Shown in pieces: positions 63,315 to 64,000 of a stretch of DNA of 64,000 nt. The notes under the pieces were generated by a model. That model made no database searches. It saw only the letters and a program-made list of their open reading frames with translations, and had not been told where the DNA came from. Positions within the stretch are counted from its first letter, which is position 1. Every line of letters begins with the position of its first letter. Source of the DNA: an uncultured Dorea sp. (GTDB lineage Bacteria; Bacillota; Clostridia; Lachnospirales; Lachnospiraceae); NCBI GenBank assembly GCA_910584615.1, contig CAJUAM010000007.1, positions 36,939 to 100,938 on the forward strand, given 5' to 3'. Both the position numbers and the translations under genes were made by a program.

Positions 63315-63340
63315 AATGCGATTTTCACCCTATCCCCAAA

Positions 63341-63685
63341 TTAGGACACAAAATACTCCACTGCATTCTCAGGGAAAAATTCCTTGAACTCACCGTACAA
63401 TTGTGCAGCAAGGGTCTTATTGTGCGCTATTACCAAAGTCGGTTTATTCAGCTTCTGGATAACATTCGCCATAGTAAATGTCTTACCGGAACCCGTAACC
63501 CCCAGTAAAGTCTGACACTGGTTGCCTTCCTGGAAACCTTTGACAAGAGCTTCTATCGCCTGCGGCTGGTCTCCGGTGGGCTCGTAATCACTGTGTAATT
63601 TGAAGATGCTGCCGCCTTTTGCAGCGTCTTCATGAGCAAGTAGCGCAGCGGATTGCGAATATCCTTTTTCTTGTGCATCCTGCAC
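63341..63685 (-). pseudogene. uvrB: Truncated 5' fragment of uvrB
   Basis: From about 63610 down to 63342 the minus strand encodes FKLHSDYEPTGDQPQA...GVTGSGKTF...NAVEYFVS. By eye about 76 of 90 residues match the intact UvrB, followed by an abrupt stop where homology ends. It is probably the organism's own uvrB start, cut off by the island. With a GTG at 63683-63685 behind GGAGGTGA the frame would carry an odd 25-residue N-terminal extension (VQDAQEKGYSQSAALLAHED...). The usual UvrB start codon is not present before FKLH. Not expected to be functional, as it holds only the P-loop region. Confidence 0.85.
63342..63364. repeat. Right 23-bp direct repeat (att-like)
   Basis: Identical to 58320-58342. 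It lies at the very end of the uvrB fragment; beyond 63342 there is no further uvrB similarity. Confidence 0.85.
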
Positions 63686-63733
63686 AAAAATCACCTCCAA
63701 AATCCATATTAAAAAAATTCGACTATTAGGCAG

Positions 63734-63787
63734 AAATTCGTCGAGGCACATCTTCCGTTTTTTGTAAAATTGCCTTTCGACGAATTT
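63734..63787. repeat. Large inverted repeat in the displaced uvrB leader
   Basis: AAATTCGTCGAGGCA (63734-63748) pairs with TGCC-tt-TCGACGAATTT (63771-63787), giving an 11 + 4 bp stem with a 2-base bulge and a 22-base loop. On the minus strand a U-run (63711-63720 region) follows about 15 bases later, so an attenuator-like role is possible. Confidence 0.5.
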
Positions 63788-63864
63788 TGTTCACTGATTT
63801 CATTTTCCCGGACTGGTTATACCCAGCCGGACACCATGAATCTGATGTTCCAAAAAGTATTCTG

Positions 63865-63893
63865 ATTATAGCATATGGTTCTTTATTTGTACA
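63865..63893 (-). promoter_or_regulatory. Promoter of the displaced uvrB fragment
   Basis: Minus-strand TGTACA (63888-63893), 17 bases, TATAAT (63865-63870). It lies 180 bases upstream of the fragment's GTG and 20 bases downstream of the SOS box. Confidence 0.55.
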
Positions 63894-63913
63894 GATAAAA
63901 ACGAGAAGTTTTA

Positions 63914-63925
63914 GAACAAACGTTC
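63914..63925. promoter_or_regulatory. LexA (SOS) box
   Basis: GAACAAACGTTC followed by C matches the Gram-positive LexA consensus GAAC-N4-GTTC perfectly, including the purine/pyrimidine preferences inside. It lies upstream of the displaced uvrB 5' fragment, as expected for a native, damage-inducible uvrBA promoter. Confidence 0.8.
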
Positions 63926-64000
63926 CGAAACACCCGTTCTTTCGTAAAAATAGGAGTACTCTCGTTTTTGACGAAAATACTCCCTTCACTTCAAATTGTC

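Larger units (their letters stand above)
58320..63341. mobile_element. Putative 5-kb defence island inserted in uvrB
   Basis: About 5,022 bases lie between the two copies of the 23-bp direct repeat. The island would comprise a replacement uvrB 5' end, a DUF1016 nuclease, an HNH nuclease and an AAA ATPase. Its interior (58800-63120) is clearly more A+T-rich than the flanks. The right repeat leaves a truncated native uvrB start. The layout fits site-specific or homologous integration that restores the target gene. No recombinase is encoded, so mobility would need help in trans or has been lost. The element boundaries are inferred from the repeats only. Confidence 0.6.

Noticed and set aside
58592..63340. 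Retron with PtuAB effectors
   Set aside because: No reverse transcriptase gene or msr/msd-like structure is seen next to the ATPase-HNH pair.
58592..63340. Integrase or transposase of the island
   Set aside because: All three large coding regions are assigned to nucleases or the ATPase, and the remaining gaps (about 100-250 bases) are too small for a recombinase.
63726..63989. 87-codon minus-strand frame near the right edge
   Set aside because: It covers the SOS box, the promoter and the leader hairpin; no domain is seen, so it is treated as non-coding control DNA.
1..64000. CRISPR array
   Set aside because: No regularly spaced repeats of 23-40 bases with unique spacers were found; the only tandem repeats are coding.

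Overview
The window looks like a chromosomal segment from a low-to-mid G+C Firmicute of class Clostridia, most likely Lachnospiraceae (an inference from gene content and order). Support comes from the ireB-ruvX-yrzB-fur order, cdaA-cdaR, an HPr carrying both His15 and Ser46, SOS and sigma-A style promoter signals, strong GGAGG ribosome sites, and many Fn3/SH3 wall proteins. Most genes run on the minus strand. The plus strand carries a small HPr-like gene near 3 kb and the sugar-modification genes at 17.4-28.1 kb.

Layout. 0-8.6 kb is housekeeping: a Fur-family regulator (cut by the left edge), yrzB, ruvX, ireB, mtaB, thiI with its cysteine desulfurase, rsmE, prmA, mntP and a YdcF-like protein. 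8.7-17.2 kb holds a cohesin-like membrane protein, two LytR-CpsA-Psr (LCP) ligases, glmS and a GH25 lysozyme. 17.4-24.2 kb (plus strand) is a four-gene cassette: a YfhO-type membrane glycosyltransferase, an RffA-type sugar aminotransferase, a polyprenyl-phosphate glycosyltransferase and an ATP-grasp ligase. It resembles the Arn logic of making and exporting a modified 4-amino sugar. 24.3-28.1 kb has a flippase, a CapK/PaaK-like adenylating enzyme and a PanE-like reductase. 28.2-40.7 kb is a minus-strand operon for a teichoic-acid-like polymer: polyprenyl glycosylphosphotransferase, three CDP-glycerol transferase family proteins, tagD, tagGH, an IspD-like cytidylyltransferase, an SDR enzyme, a VanY-like peptidase and an L,D-transpeptidase. 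40.8-53.7 kb has a glucosaminidase, a nucleotidyltransferase, a third LCP protein, HPr, cdaR-cdaA, two membrane proteins, comFC, recD2 and mreB. uvrA-uvrB follow at 53.7-58.6 kb.

The unusual part is 58.3-63.4 kb. About 5 kb of A+T-rich DNA sits between an intact uvrB and a second, diverged 5' fragment of uvrB (63341-63685). A 23-bp exact direct repeat marks both junctions. The insert carries a DUF1016/YhcG nuclease, and an AAA ATPase + HNH endonuclease pair resembling the Septu (PtuAB) anti-phage system. It has no visible integrase. The displaced fragment keeps what looks like the native uvrB control region, including a perfect LexA/SOS box at 63914-63925. I interpret this as a small defence island that entered uvrB and restored the gene by supplying its own 5' end. 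No tRNA, rRNA, CRISPR array or IS transposase was recognised, and no gene-free stretch exceeds 300 bases.
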